From positions 992,001-1,056,000 of the forward strand of contig NZ_SROX01000001.1 in NCBI RefSeq assembly GCF_013141915.1: a DNA stretch of 64,000 nucleotides, in the 5' to 3' direction. Under the pieces are notes generated by a model. The model saw only the letters and a list, made by a program, of their open reading frames with translations. It was not told the origin of the DNA and made no database searches. Below are positions 8,610 through 17,241 of this stretch, piece by piece. Numbering within the stretch: the stretch's first letter is position 1; every line of letters starts with the position of its first letter. The position numbers were made by a program, and so were the translations under genes. This stretch comes from Cupriavidus necator (lineage in GTDB: Bacteria; Pseudomonadota; Gammaproteobacteria; Burkholderiales; Burkholderiaceae).

Positions 8610-9770
8610 TTACCCTTGCTCGAGGCGTTTGCGCTCGTTGTCCAGGTGGAATGCGCCATCGACCACGATGCGGTCGCCGGCCTTCACGCCGTTCTGCACC
8701 ACGCGCATGCCGTCGCTCTCGGCGCCCAGCTTGACCTTGGTCAGGCGGTACTTGTTGCCGGGCATCTCGACGTAGACCAGCTCGTCGTTGCCGTCGCGCA
8801 CCACCGCCGCGGCCGGCACCACCAGCTGGTCGACCGGCTTGCCGGCAATCAGCATGCTGGCCAGCATGGCCGGCTTCAAGCGGCCTTCGCGGTTCTCCAG
8901 CTCGGTGCGGACCAGCACCGTGCGCGACTGCGGATTGACCGTGCGGCCCACGTAGATCAGCTTCCCGGTAATGGTCTGGCGGCCGGCGCCGTTGGCCAGC
9001 GACGGCACCTCGATCTCAACGCTCTGGCCTTCGGCCACCTGCGCGGCCTGCTGCTCGGGCACCTCGGCCACCACCCATACGCGCGACAGGTCGGCCACGG
9101 TGTAGAGTGCGTCGGCCGGCTGCACCACCTGGCCCTGCGCCACGTTGCGCTCGACCACGGTGCCGCTGATGCTGGAATACACCGGCGAATGGGAATTGAT
9201 GCTGCCGCTCTTGGCCAGCTGGGCGATCGACGCCGCCGACATGCCCAGCACGCGCAGTTGGTCGCGGTAGGCGCGCATCTCGGCCGAGGCGATCGCCAGT
9301 TCGCTCTCGCGGCGCTGCAGTTCGCCGCGGCCGATCACGTCGGCGGCAAACAGCTGGCGTGCGCGCTCGGCGTTGCGGCCTTGCAGCTCGGTCTGGGCCT
9401 CGCTCTTCAGGAAGGCCATCTGCGCCGCGCCCAGCTCGCTGCTGTGCAGGCGCGCCAGCACCTGGCCGGCCTTCACTTCCTGGCCCAGCGTGGCATGGAG
9501 GTCGGTCACGCGGCCGGTCACGCTGGCGCCGATGCGCGACACGCGCTGTTCGTCGAAGTCGATGCGGCCGGACACGCGCAGCATCTCGCTGAACGGTGAG
9601 GTCGATACGGGCGCCACCTTCAGGCCCTTCTGCAGGTTGCCCTCCGGCTGGATCACGCCGGGCGGCAGCTTGGGCGCTTCGGCGACCGGTTCAGGTTGGT
9701 CGGAACAGGCCGCCAGGCTGAACGTCAGGACGGCGGCGGCCGTCAGCGAAAGCAGGAAATTGGGACGCAT
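8610..9770 (-). CDS. RND efflux periplasmic adaptor (CzcB-like), lipoprotein
   Basis: 386 residues. The N-terminal signal ends in the lipobox LAAC (near residues 19-22), so it is lipid-anchored in the periplasm. Then the barrel-sandwich (VSRIGASVTGRVTDLHATLG, QVLARLHSSELGAAQ), a coiled-coil hairpin (roughly residues 115-175, rich in Ala/Glu/Arg), the second half of the lipoyl-like domain (SPVYSSISGTVVERNVAQGQ), a beta-barrel and a membrane-proximal domain. No His-rich N-terminal tail as in CzcB of the pMOL30 type. It links the RND pump to the outer-membrane channel and lies between those genes in one operon. Confidence 0.9.
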   Translation of the reverse strand: MRPNFLLSLTAAAVLTFSLAACSDQPEPVAEAPKLPPGVIQPEGNLQKGLKVAPVSTSPFSEMLRVSGRIDFDEQRVSRIGASVTGRVTDLHATLGQEVKAGQVLARLHSSELGAAQMAFLKSEAQTELQGRNAERARQLFAADVIGRGELQRRESELAIASAEMRAYRDQLRVLGMSAASIAQLAKSGSINSHSPVYSSISGTVVERNVAQGQVVQPADALYTVADLSRVWVVAEVPEQQAAQVAEGQSVEIEVPSLANGAGRQTITGKLIYVGRTVNPQSRTVLVRTELENREGRLKPAMLASMLIAGKPVDQLVVPAAAVVRDGNDELVYVEMPGNKYRLTKVKLGAESDGMRVVQNGVKAGDRIVVDGAFHLDNERKRLEQG

Positions 9771-9772
9771 GG

Positions 9773-11224
9773 TTATTTCTGTTCGAGGTTGGATGTCGGC
9801 TGCAGGCCCGGCGCGGCGGTGGCGCCGGGGGCAGTCGACATAAGCTTTTCGATCTGGATCGCGGCCAGCTGCAGGTCGTACTGCGCGGCAATCAGTTCAT
9901 TGCGCGCGCCACGCAGCACGCGCTGGGCATCGAGGTAGTCCAGGATGCCGCGCTCGCCGAAGCGGTAGGCGGCTTCGGCCACGCCCAACGCCGACTCGGC
10001 CTCGCGCACGATGCCCGATTCCAGCGCCGTCACCTGGGCCTGGTTGATCTCGTACTGGCGGTAGGCCGCTTCCAGTTCCTGGGTCAACTCGAACTCGCGC
10101 GCCTCGAGCGCGCTGCGCGCCTGCGTGGCCTGCGCCGTGGCCTCCCCCACCGGGCCGCTGCGGCGATCCCACAGCGGGATCGTAAGGATCAGGCCGATCT
10201 GCGAGACGTTGTTGTCAGGCTGGCGGTCGGTGCTGGCGCGCAGCGCCACTTCGGGCCAGAGCAGCGACTTCTGGTAATCCACGCCCAGCTGCGCGCGCTC
10301 CAATTCCATGCGGCGCTGGACCAGCTCGGCGTTGCCGGCGGTCATGGTGTCGCGCAGCACCGGCAGCGGCGGCACGTCGGGCGACTGGCCCAGCGTGCCC
10401 GCCAGCGAAAACTGGCCGGGCATGGCGCCGCCCACCTGCTGGCGCAGCGCGGCCTTGGCCTGGTTGACGCGCAGCTCGGCGGTCTGCTGGCTCTTCTGCG
10501 ACGCCAGCAATTCTGTCTCGGCCTTGATCAGCTCGTAGCGCGGGGCCTCGCCCACTTCCACGCGCAGGCGTGCGCGCGAATGGATCTGGCGCATCATCGC
10601 CAGGTCTTCCTCGGCGGCGTGCAGTTCGCTCTCGCGGCGCAGGACGTCGTAGTAAGCGGTTTTCACCCGGGCGGAGAGGTCGGCGCGGAAGCCCTGCCGC
10701 ACCGCCTGCGACGATTCCAGCCCGCGGGTCGCCATGGCTTCGCGCAGGCTGCGCTGGTGCGGGTAATCGAACTTCTGCACTACCGCATAGCTGGGCGCAT
10801 TGCCGCTGGTCACGCCCGGCTGCTTGCCGGACAGGCGGCCATACATCACCTCGACCTGCGGATTGGGATAGGCCCTGGCGCTGCTGATGGCGGCGCTGGC
10901 CGCATCGACATTGGCCTCGGCGGCCGCCACGCCCTTATTGGTGGACTGCGCCAGATCGAGCAGTTGGGGCAGCGAGTAGGCAGGCCCCGCCACGGCGCCG
11001 GCGGCACCGGCGGAGGCGGGCTTCGGCACGGCGGCGGCCGCCAGGATGGCGGCGCCCGGCAGGGGCGCGGCGGCAGGTTTGGACAGCGGTGCACGGCCAG
11101 CGGGCGCGGCACCGGCCACGTCCGTCGCCTGCGCGGACGCCCCGCCTTGGGCTCCGGCCTGGGCCGGGGCGGCGGCAAGCGCCAGCGAAAGCGACGCGAT
11201 CAGGGTCAGCTTGGTTGTTGTCAT
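9773..11224 (-). CDS. RND efflux outer-membrane factor (CzcC/TolC family)
   Basis: 483 residues from the ATG at 11222-11224, chosen because a clean signal peptide follows (TTTKLTLIASLSLALAAAPA, cut after AQA). The frame stays open 23 codons upstream without a signal. After an unusual Ala/Pro-rich linker of about 80 residues come two OEP repeats, rich in long amphipathic helices (AEANVDAASAAISSARAYPN; ALEAREFELTQELEAAYRQY). It forms the trimeric outer-membrane and periplasmic tunnel for the pump. Only 2 bp separate it from the adaptor gene, so they are surely co-transcribed. Confidence 0.88.
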   Translation of the reverse strand: MTTTKLTLIASLSLALAAAPAQAGAQGGASAQATDVAGAAPAGRAPLSKPAAAPLPGAAILAAAAVPKPASAGAAGAVAGPAYSLPQLLDLAQSTNKGVAAAEANVDAASAAISSARAYPNPQVEVMYGRLSGKQPGVTSGNAPSYAVVQKFDYPHQRSLREAMATRGLESSQAVRQGFRADLSARVKTAYYDVLRRESELHAAEEDLAMMRQIHSRARLRVEVGEAPRYELIKAETELLASQKSQQTAELRVNQAKAALRQQVGGAMPGQFSLAGTLGQSPDVPPLPVLRDTMTAGNAELVQRRMELERAQLGVDYQKSLLWPEVALRASTDRQPDNNVSQIGLILTIPLWDRRSGPVGEATAQATQARSALEAREFELTQELEAAYRQYEINQAQVTALESGIVREAESALGVAEAAYRFGERGILDYLDAQRVLRGARNELIAAQYDLQLAAIQIEKLMSTAPGATAAPGLQPTSNLEQK

Positions 11225-11438
11225 GAGTCGGGAAAGCAAGCAATACGACTGCCTCTCGCCACGCTGACGCACGCCCCGCGGCGATGCCGTCACGGGGACG
11301 CCATCACGGCAGGACGCACAACGGCGGCGCTTGCCCGCGGTCAGGCCGCGGGCAGGCTGGCGATATCAGGCAAGGGGGCGCGGCCCGCGGCATCGCGGCT
11401 GCATGCGGCAGCCGAGGCGACACGGGCGCAGGAAACGA

Positions 11439-11849
11439 TCAGGCGAGGGCTATGGGTGGCCGGAAAAAGGCCGAAGGCGGGGGGTCCGCGCGGCCCGGCG
11501 GGTGCTGGGCCACGTTGCCGCTAGGCAGCAGCAACTTCACTGGCGGCAAGGCAAAGAGCGCACTGGATTCCTCGATCTCGTCGAGCAGGTCGAGCGGATC
11601 GAGCAGGTCGGCCGACCAGATATTGCAGTACCCGGGCGGCGGGTCATCGCAGATATCGTCGTCGTGCAGGCCGTCATCGCCGGGCACCACGATGCGGCCC
11701 AGGTCATCGAGAGGTTGGGCCGCCGCCATGTCGATCAAATCTGCCCCCGCCTGCTGCAGCCCCGGCAACGCCGCGCGCGCGTCCGCCGCTGCTCCAAAGG
11801 AGAGCAGCGACAAGCACATGGCGGTCAGCAGCAGGAACAACAGTCGCAT
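11439..11849 (-). CDS. Small exported acidic protein heading the RND operon, unknown
   Basis: 136 residues with a clear signal peptide (MRLLFLLLTAMCLSLLSFGAA, cut near ADA). The mature part is acidic, with DDGLHDDDICDDPPPGYCNI: two Cys among Asp and one His, which could bind metal. It lies 214 bp upstream of the outer-membrane gene, same strand. Position recalls czcI, a periplasmic protein in front of czcCBA, but no sequence likeness to CzcI was recognised. Function is therefore unknown; a periplasmic metal-sensing or buffering role is only an inference. Confidence 0.65.
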   Translation of the reverse strand: MRLLFLLLTAMCLSLLSFGAAADARAALPGLQQAGADLIDMAAAQPLDDLGRIVVPGDDGLHDDDICDDPPPGYCNIWSADLLDPLDLLDEIEESSALFALPPVKLLLPSGNVAQHPPGRADPPPSAFFRPPIALA

Positions 11850-12016
11850 GGGATCGGGGCATTGACGGCATCACCGGGGCGAACTTGGCCGGCCGGGATG
11901 CTGCAGGACAGCATTGTAACTGAACGATTACGATTGACAGGGAATCGTTACGTTCGTTCCCTTGGAGAATGACAATAGAAGGCTGTGCCGAGACATAGTT
12001 GTAAGCGGAGGCGAAA

Positions 12017-12213
12017 ATGACCACGGCTAGAGCTGGAACCAGAGATGAAGCCATCAGGCTCCTGCAGGCAAAGGGGGTCGGACTCGTTGAACTGGACTAG
12101 AATCTGGCTGGCAAGACGCTTCTGAACTCAGTCATCTAGGGGAAAAGTCTGGTGTCCGCGTGGAGTATCGCGGCCACAAAAGCATTGTTGTCAAGTCGGC
12201 GGCAGCCCATTAG
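12017..12213 (+). pseudogene. Frameshifted remnant of a small gene
   Basis: An ATG at 12017 with GGAGG five bases before it opens a frame (TTARAGTRDEAIRLLQAKG...) that stops at 12100 after 27 residues. A second frame, open from 12091, continues SELSHLGEKSGVRVEYRGHK and SIVVKSAAAH to a TAG at 12211. Joined, they would make a protein of about 60 residues with a credible start and end. A one-base change around 12080-12100 would restore it. Family not recognised. It may be a sequencing error or true decay. Confidence 0.4.
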
Positions 12214-12439
12214 TTCCGCTATGCGTGCCTGACGAGACGAGGACCAGCTCCGCTACCGCGCCGGCCGCCGCCGCATAGGAAACCAAACGGGCGGCAGAAG
12301 CCGACCACACGGACCTCTGGGCCCTTCCCATGAGCGACCGAAACTGGCCGGCAACGGGCGGTGAGCAACTGGCGCGGACAATCAGAAGACCGCTCGGGCC
12401 TCGCCCGGTGGGAGCGCCCAGCCGACATTTGCCCGGGGG
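12214..12439. other. Intergenic DNA without recognisable gene
   Basis: Together with 11850-12016 this is a gap of almost 600 bp holding only the remnant at 12017. It includes CCGAAACTGGCCGGC at 12338-12352, repeated at 13115-13129. No promoter, RNA gene or complete ORF with a ribosome site is convincing. Confidence 0.5.
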
Positions 12440-12973
12440 CTAACGGCGCATCATGCCGCCGCTGGTCATCCCCATATAGTCCACCATCGTCTGCATCATC
12501 TCCTGCATCAATTCCATGTGTTGGACCATCATGTCGTGGTGCATGCCCATGTGGGCAGACATGTCTCCCTGCCCCATACCCATGCCGCCCTGCATTCCAC
12601 CTCCGCCCTGCATGCCACCCTTCATTCCATCTTGAGCCTGAGCTGCGTGCATGGCCCGCATCATGGTCATGCTCTCTTGCATAACCTTGGCCTGCTCTGC
12701 CATCAGCGCCTGACGTTCCTCAGACGTCTTGGCTCTGGAAAGCCGCTCGTGCAAGGCACGCAGATGCGCAATTTGGGCGTCCACGGCTGCATCCCTCTGC
12801 GCTTTCTGCGGGCTTTGTGATTTGTGTGGTTTTTGCGAGCTTGCAGCAGCCGCTTCGCCGTGGCTGTGGTCGTGCTCCGGACCGCCTTGCTGCGGGCCGG
12901 CAGAAAACGCAAACGGCGTCCACGCAAGTGCAGATAACGCGATAACAAGGGGGGCCAGCCGATTCTTTTGCAT
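12440..12973 (-). CDS. Exported Met/His-rich protein, probable metal (Cu/Ag) binder
   Basis: 177 residues from the ATG at 12971-12973, which has GAAGGG just upstream; an earlier in-frame ATG would disrupt the signal. Signal peptide QKNRLAPLVIALSALAWTPF, cut near FSA. The mature start has HDHSHGE; the middle is a charged helical stretch (QIAHLRALHERLSRAKTSEE); the C-terminal third is extremely Met-rich (GMQGGMGMGQGDMSAHMGMH, MMQTMVDYMGMTSGGMMRR). Met/His clusters of this kind bind Cu(I) or Ag(I) in periplasmic resistance proteins. Isolated gene near the RND efflux operon, so a role in metal handling is likely but not shown. Confidence 0.75.
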   Translation of the reverse strand: MQKNRLAPLVIALSALAWTPFAFSAGPQQGGPEHDHSHGEAAAASSQKPHKSQSPQKAQRDAAVDAQIAHLRALHERLSRAKTSEERQALMAEQAKVMQESMTMMRAMHAAQAQDGMKGGMQGGGGMQGGMGMGQGDMSAHMGMHHDMMVQHMELMQEMMQTMVDYMGMTSGGMMRR

Positions 12974-13455
12974 GATGTCGTCCCTTCGCAAAGTGTTCAG
13001 GATGCGCGATAGTGCGCTTTTGTCAGTCTAGGCCGCAGATATAAAAAGCGCCTTGATAAGCATCAGTCCTGAGTCGGTGGCTCACATATGAGGCGTGTTA
13101 GCGCAAATGACGGTCCGAAACTGGCCGGCGCGGAATGCGCGCAGGTCGCGGGCAAACGACGCTCTGGCGCAAGGCGTTTGCCGCCCAATTAACGCAAAGT
13201 CTTTCAGTCATTGATTTTTGAAGACGCTCGCTTGACGCAGAAGTTTTTGGTTAACGTAGGTATCGGGTTTAGCCCTTTTGGATGACCAGCAACATTCTGC
13301 AGGTCCGCAAGCCCCCTCCCTACCTGCAGCACTCATTGCAACGAAAGGCGGCACGAAGCAACCGGACCCTTACCGTTTGTTACGCTGACCGAAGTCGCAC
13401 CAAGATATATTGGAAGCGAAACGAGGATTAGCCTCGATACCTACAAGGAAACGTC
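12974..13455. other. Intergenic region between divergent small secreted-protein genes
   Basis: 480 bp, more AT-rich than the surroundings. Holds the promoters of both flanking genes and a second copy of CCGAAACTGGCCGGC (13115-13129). No further gene seen. Confidence 0.5.
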
Positions 13456-13752
13456 ATGATGAAGAAGACACTGGTAATTGCGGTCGGAAGTCTGCTGATT
13501 GGCCTGAGTTTTGGTGCCTTTGCGCGGGGCGGTGGCGGCGGGGGCGGCAATAACGGTGGCAACTTCGGTGGAGCAACGCTTGGTCACGCTAGCAACTCGG
13601 CTACGATAAATTCCAATGGCTCCTTTTCCAGCGACCGCGACAAAGGCTTGCAGCGTGCTGAGGACCGAAGGAGTTTGGAGGGTTCAAGTCACGAAAAGGC
13701 CCAAGACAATCGCATGCATCGCAACACTACCAGACACGCCAAAAAACACTGA
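13456..13752 (+). CDS. Gly-rich exported small protein, unknown
   Basis: 98 residues preceded by AAGGAA. Signal peptide MMKKTLVIAVGSLLIGLSFG cut after AFA, then a Gly/Asn run (RGGGGGGGNNGGNFGGATLG) and a hydrophilic C-terminus rich in Asp, Arg, His and Lys (NTTRHAKKH). Many Burkholderiales genomes carry such genes, often many copies; they are small exported proteins of unknown role. Its codon use is less GC-rich than that of the catabolic genes. Confidence 0.75.
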   Translation: MMKKTLVIAVGSLLIGLSFGAFARGGGGGGGNNGGNFGGATLGHASNSATINSNGSFSSDRDKGLQRAEDRRSLEGSSHEKAQDNRMHRNTTRHAKKH

Positions 13753-13891
13753 CGCTGGGTAGAATTGGGCGAATCGACCTGGGGCGCGCGCGCATACGGC
13801 CTTAATTGGGTACGGGTGCATCGCGCAAGCCCTTGTGTGCTCGCTTTCTCGGCTCACACTTGTACACCGGCTTTTGAGCACCCGATGCTCG

Positions 13892-14512
13892 TTAGTACGT
13901 TCCGTCATAGCTGAAGTCGTCAAACGCCGTCACGCTGTCGGCTTTCGTCCAGACCCCGACGGCGCCAGGCCCGGCAATATGGCGGTCGTCGGTTTCGATG
14001 TAAGGCTTGCCGTTGAAAAGCACGCGGACGTGCGTTCCGCTAAATTCCGCGCGGAGCGTTTGCCAGGCACCACGACGCACTTTTACGTCGACAGCTTTGA
14101 GTTCTCTTCGCCTTCCACGCTCGACGAAGTAGAAGGTAATGTTGTTTTCCAGAGCGTTCACGCGCGCCAGGTAGTAGCTCTCGCCGCTTGTCCAGCGCCA
14201 CACAAGACCGCCGGCCTGGTCCTCTTTTCCGCTGAGCGGCTTGAGCTTGACCTCGACGAAGCCGTCAGCGATTGCAACGCCCCTCCTCACACACCAGGGG
14301 AACGTCCCCGCTCCCCTCTGCTTCAGGACGTTGGGTGGACTCGGGGCCGTCGAGTCTGCTTCCACAGACCATTTCGGAAAGCCACCACCCGTTGAGCCGA
14401 TAGTCCAACCAGGGGGGAGTGCTCCGACGGCGTCGCCGTCAAAGTTGACTGTCGTCGCTGCGAATGTCACGACCGGCAGCGCAGAAAACAATGTGGCGAT
14501 GATGCGTTTCAC
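13892..14512 (-). CDS. Exported DUF1080/LamG-like (concanavalin fold) protein
   Basis: 206 residues from a GTG at 14510-14512, chosen because GGAG precedes it by 6 bases and a signal peptide follows directly (KRIIATLFSALPVVTFA). The mature protein shows a jelly-roll pattern: VNFDGDAVGALPPGW, GGLVWRWTSGESYYLARVNA, NNITFYFVERGRRRELKAV, GAWQTLRAEFSGTHVRVLFN, GAVGVWTKADSVTAFDDFSY. This matches the 3-keto-disaccharide hydrolase / DUF1080 domain type, found in secreted glycan-binding or hydrolysing proteins. Catalytic residues cannot be assigned. Stand-alone gene in the lower-GC patch. Confidence 0.7.
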   Translation of the reverse strand: MKRIIATLFSALPVVTFAATTVNFDGDAVGALPPGWTIGSTGGGFPKWSVEADSTAPSPPNVLKQRGAGTFPWCVRRGVAIADGFVEVKLKPLSGKEDQAGGLVWRWTSGESYYLARVNALENNITFYFVERGRRRELKAVDVKVRRGAWQTLRAEFSGTHVRVLFNGKPYIETDDRHIAGPGAVGVWTKADSVTAFDDFSYDGTY

Positions 14513-14896
14513 GTCCTTCTCCGGGTACCCATTCACATCTGCGGCAGCCAATTGCCCTGCTCTGCCTGACAGCACTCGCACCAGGCGTAGAGCACCTCGT
14601 ACATGACCATGCCGTGGCGGAGCATCTGAGGGGTAGTGGCTGCGAGTCCTTTCACTGGGCTGCCGCCCTTCGGCCCGCTTACCCATCGTGCTCTGGATGG
14701 GATCCGACTGGCACCATGGCTAAGCCGGGTCGCCTTGCGCGCGTCGCCAAGCGATATTTTTGCCATGTCTGCCTGCAAACAGGTCTCATTGAGAGCAACG
14801 CGCTGTATCAGTCCCTTGTCGTCATTCTCCGTGCTCCCGACTGCCAAGCCGGCCTCCCATCACTGGAATGCCGTTACTGCATCGCATGCAGCCGCC
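14513..14896. other. Intergenic region, no supported gene
   Basis: 384 bp between two minus-strand genes. A minus-strand open frame of 104 codons (14533-14847) has no signal, ribosome site or recognisable domain; the region looks like decayed sequence. Confidence 0.4.
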
Positions 14897-16519
14897 CTAG
14901 ACCACCGTGAACCCATGTGTCCCGTCGCGCTCAAGCTGCGCGATCAGGCCGAATTCCCAGTCCAGGTAGCCCTGCATCGCCTCCCGCGGGTTGTCGGTGC
15001 CTTCATAGGGTCGGCGATAGCGGTCGGTGCGCTCGGAGGCCAGACGCGTCTCGCCGTGCTCCAGCGGCAGGCCCGCGGCAATCCAGGCCTGGGTGCCGCC
15101 TTCCAGCACCAGCACCTCCGCATCGGTCAGGCGCCGCAGGTCGGCGGCGGCGAAGCGCGCCAGCAGGCTGGTGCCACAGGTAAGGACATAGCGCTTCGGC
15201 TGCCCGATGCGGGGCAGCGCGTCGGCCAGCTGGGCGCGAATGACGAAGTGCGCCCCAGGAATATGGCGCTTGACGTAGTTGGCGCTGGCGGTGAAATCCA
15301 GCACGGCGGTGGCGCCATCTTCGGACGCCAGCCAGGCCGCCAGCTGCGCCGCGCCGACGCTGGGTACGGGCGCGGACGACGGCACCGGCGCGGCCACGGC
15401 GCCGGTTTCGCTGCGCGCCGCGGCGGCGACCGGTTCCACCACCCACACCTCCCAGCCCATCTGTGCCAGCCAGGACCCCGTCATGCTGGCGCGCACGTCA
15501 TCGTCGTCCGCCAGCACGATGCGCGCGCCGCGCACCGGCGCATTGTGGTCGGTCTCCTGCACCAGTTGCCCGCCCGGCGCGTTGACGAAGCCGGGCAAGT
15601 GGCCGTCGGCAAATTCCTCGGGCGTGCGCACATCGAAGCGGTACACGGTGCGGCTCGGTTGCTGCAGCGAGTCCAGTTGCGCCAGGGCGATGCGCCGCAC
15701 GCCGGCCCGGTCGGCGATCTCGCGCGCGCCACGGCGAGCGCTGTCGCGGTTGGCGTCGCTGACCGCGGCCGGGGCGCGGCGGCTGGCCCCATGGTCCAGC
15801 TGCTGGCCGGCCAGGGTCCAGCCGATGGTGCCGTTGCGCAGCGCCGCCACCGGGTTCGGGATCCCTGCATTCACCAGCGACTGCGTGCCGATGATGCTGC
15901 GCGTGCGGCCCGCGCAGTTGACGATCACGCGCGTGTGCGGATCGGGGGCCAGTTCGCGCACGCGCAGCACCAGCTCGGCGCCGGGCACGCTGGTGGCAGT
16001 GGGGATGCTCATGGTCTGGTATTCGTCGAAGCGGCGCGCGTCGACGATCACCACGTCGGCCTGGCTGTCGATCAAGGCCTGCACCTCCTCGGCCGCCAGC
16101 GACGGCGTGTGGCGCTTTGCCTCCACCACTTCGCCGAACGCCTTGCTCGGCACGTTGACGTCGCGGAACACCTCGCCGCCGCCGTCGATCCACGCGCGCA
16201 GCCCGCCTTCCAGCCGATGCACGCGGGAATAGCCCAGTTCACGCAGCACCGTTGCCGCACGCGGCGCCAGGTCAGTGCCGGCGTATTCGCCGTAGACGAC
16301 GATCAGCGTGTCGCGGCGCGGGATGCGCGCCCACGCGTCCAGTTCCAGCCTCGACAGCGGGAAGTTGGCAGCCCACAGCGGATGCTCCCGCGCAAACGGG
16401 TCTTCCTCGCGCACGTCGATCAGCGCGATCTCATCGCGGTTGCGCAGCGCCTCGCGCACGGCTTCGGGAGCATACGTCGGGATTGCCGGCGCGGCCGGCG
16501 TAGCGGTAATGGTGGTCAT
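14897..16519 (-). CDS. Four-domain rhodanese-like sulfurtransferase
   Basis: 540 residues from the ATG at 16517-16519, which overlaps the stop of the thiol dioxygenase gene (ATGA). Four rhodanese domains in a row: about 10-115 (EIALIDVREEDPFAREHPLW), 130-230 (VVIVDARRFDEYQTMSIPTA), 270-370 (YRFDVRTPEEFADGHLPGF) and 380-485 (AVLDFTASANYVKRHIPGAH). The active-site Cys is present only in domains 2 (VIVNCAGRTRS) and 4 (YVLTCGTSLLA); domain 1 has VVYGEYAGTD and domain 3 IVLADDDDVR. So each inactive domain is paired with an active one, as in classical two-domain rhodaneses, but doubled. It would pass sulfane sulfur from a thiol-derived persulfide, in line with its dioxygenase partner. Confidence 0.88.
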   Translation of the reverse strand: MTTITATPAAPAIPTYAPEAVREALRNRDEIALIDVREEDPFAREHPLWAANFPLSRLELDAWARIPRRDTLIVVYGEYAGTDLAPRAATVLRELGYSRVHRLEGGLRAWIDGGGEVFRDVNVPSKAFGEVVEAKRHTPSLAAEEVQALIDSQADVVIVDARRFDEYQTMSIPTATSVPGAELVLRVRELAPDPHTRVIVNCAGRTRSIIGTQSLVNAGIPNPVAALRNGTIGWTLAGQQLDHGASRRAPAAVSDANRDSARRGAREIADRAGVRRIALAQLDSLQQPSRTVYRFDVRTPEEFADGHLPGFVNAPGGQLVQETDHNAPVRGARIVLADDDDVRASMTGSWLAQMGWEVWVVEPVAAAARSETGAVAAPVPSSAPVPSVGAAQLAAWLASEDGATAVLDFTASANYVKRHIPGAHFVIRAQLADALPRIGQPKRYVLTCGTSLLARFAAADLRRLTDAEVLVLEGGTQAWIAAGLPLEHGETRLASERTDRYRRPYEGTDNPREAMQGYLDWEFGLIAQLERDGTHGFTVV

Positions 16520-17133
16520 GACTGGGCAAGTTCGCGGGAACGGTCCCACGGGTTAGGCAGGGTCTGGTTGGAATAGCCCGAGACAAAGGGCTTGCAGGTG
16601 CCGTCCTCGGCGTAGACCGAGCGGCGCACCGCGCCGATATTGCCGCCGTAGACATGGATGCTGACCGAGACGCGGTCGTCGTAGGCGTTGTTGACGCGAT
16701 GGATATCGCCAACCGCCGGCGACACGGCTTCGACCTGGCCGGGCAGCAGGCGCACGCTCGGGCCACTGGCAACCGGCCGTCCGGCGCTGTCGAGCGCAAA
16801 CGGCTGCGCATCTTCCGCGCCGCGCAGCATGCCGATCAGGCCCCACACGGTGTGGTCGTGGATCGGCGTGCGCTGGCCCGGTCCCCAGACGAAGCTGACG
16901 ATGGAAAAGCGCTCGGCGGAATCGCAATGCAGCAGGTGCTGCTGGTAGTACTCGGGGTGCGGCCGGGCACAGGCTTCGGGCAGCCAGTCATCGCGCGCGA
17001 CCAGCGTTGCCAGCAAGGCCCCGCCTTCACGCAGGATGCGCGGCTCGTCGGGATACTGGTCGAGCAGCGCCGCCAGGCCGGTAATGAAATCGCGCAGTGG
17101 CGCCAGCGCATTGGGGGTGCAGGAACTACCCAT
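16516..17133 (-). CDS. Cysteine dioxygenase-family thiol dioxygenase
   Basis: 205 residues. Cupin fold with the iron ligands visible: TPIHDHTVWG (two His of the first cupin motif) and VGDIHRVNNA (third His), followed by SISIHVYGGNIG-like end strand (SVSIHVYGGNIGAV). These Fe(II) enzymes add O2 to a thiol, giving a sulfinate. Bacterial members act on cysteine or 3-mercaptopropionate; the sequence alone does not settle which. Translationally coupled to the multi-rhodanese gene downstream, which points to complete processing of an organic thiol to sulfite or thiosulfate. Lies in a block of organosulfur genes. Confidence 0.88.
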   Translation of the reverse strand: MGSSCTPNALAPLRDFITGLAALLDQYPDEPRILREGGALLATLVARDDWLPEACARPHPEYYQQHLLHCDSAERFSIVSFVWGPGQRTPIHDHTVWGLIGMLRGAEDAQPFALDSAGRPVASGPSVRLLPGQVEAVSPAVGDIHRVNNAYDDRVSVSIHVYGGNIGAVRRSVYAEDGTCKPFVSGYSNQTLPNPWDRSRELAQS

Positions 17134-17195
17134 GGGAATGCTCCGGATTGTCTCGTGGTGGTTGCCGGGCGCAACGCGCCGGCCGCGCGGCCCTC

Positions 17196-17214
17196 TGCGG
17201 GGCGCTGCCCCGCA
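17196..17214. terminator. GC-rich stem-loop between acyl-CoA dehydrogenase-like and thiol dioxygenase genes
   Basis: TGCGGGGC-GCT-GCCCCGCA, perfect 8-bp stem with a 3-base loop, in the 108-bp gap. No U-tract follows in the minus direction, so it may be a weak terminator or an mRNA stabiliser. Confidence 0.35.
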
Positions 17215-17241
17215 AACATAGCATGGCCAGCGCGGCAGCGC

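Noticed and set aside
14533..14847. Minus-strand frame of 104 codons
   Set aside because: No ribosome site, no domain, weak codon bias; kept only as a note on the intergenic region.
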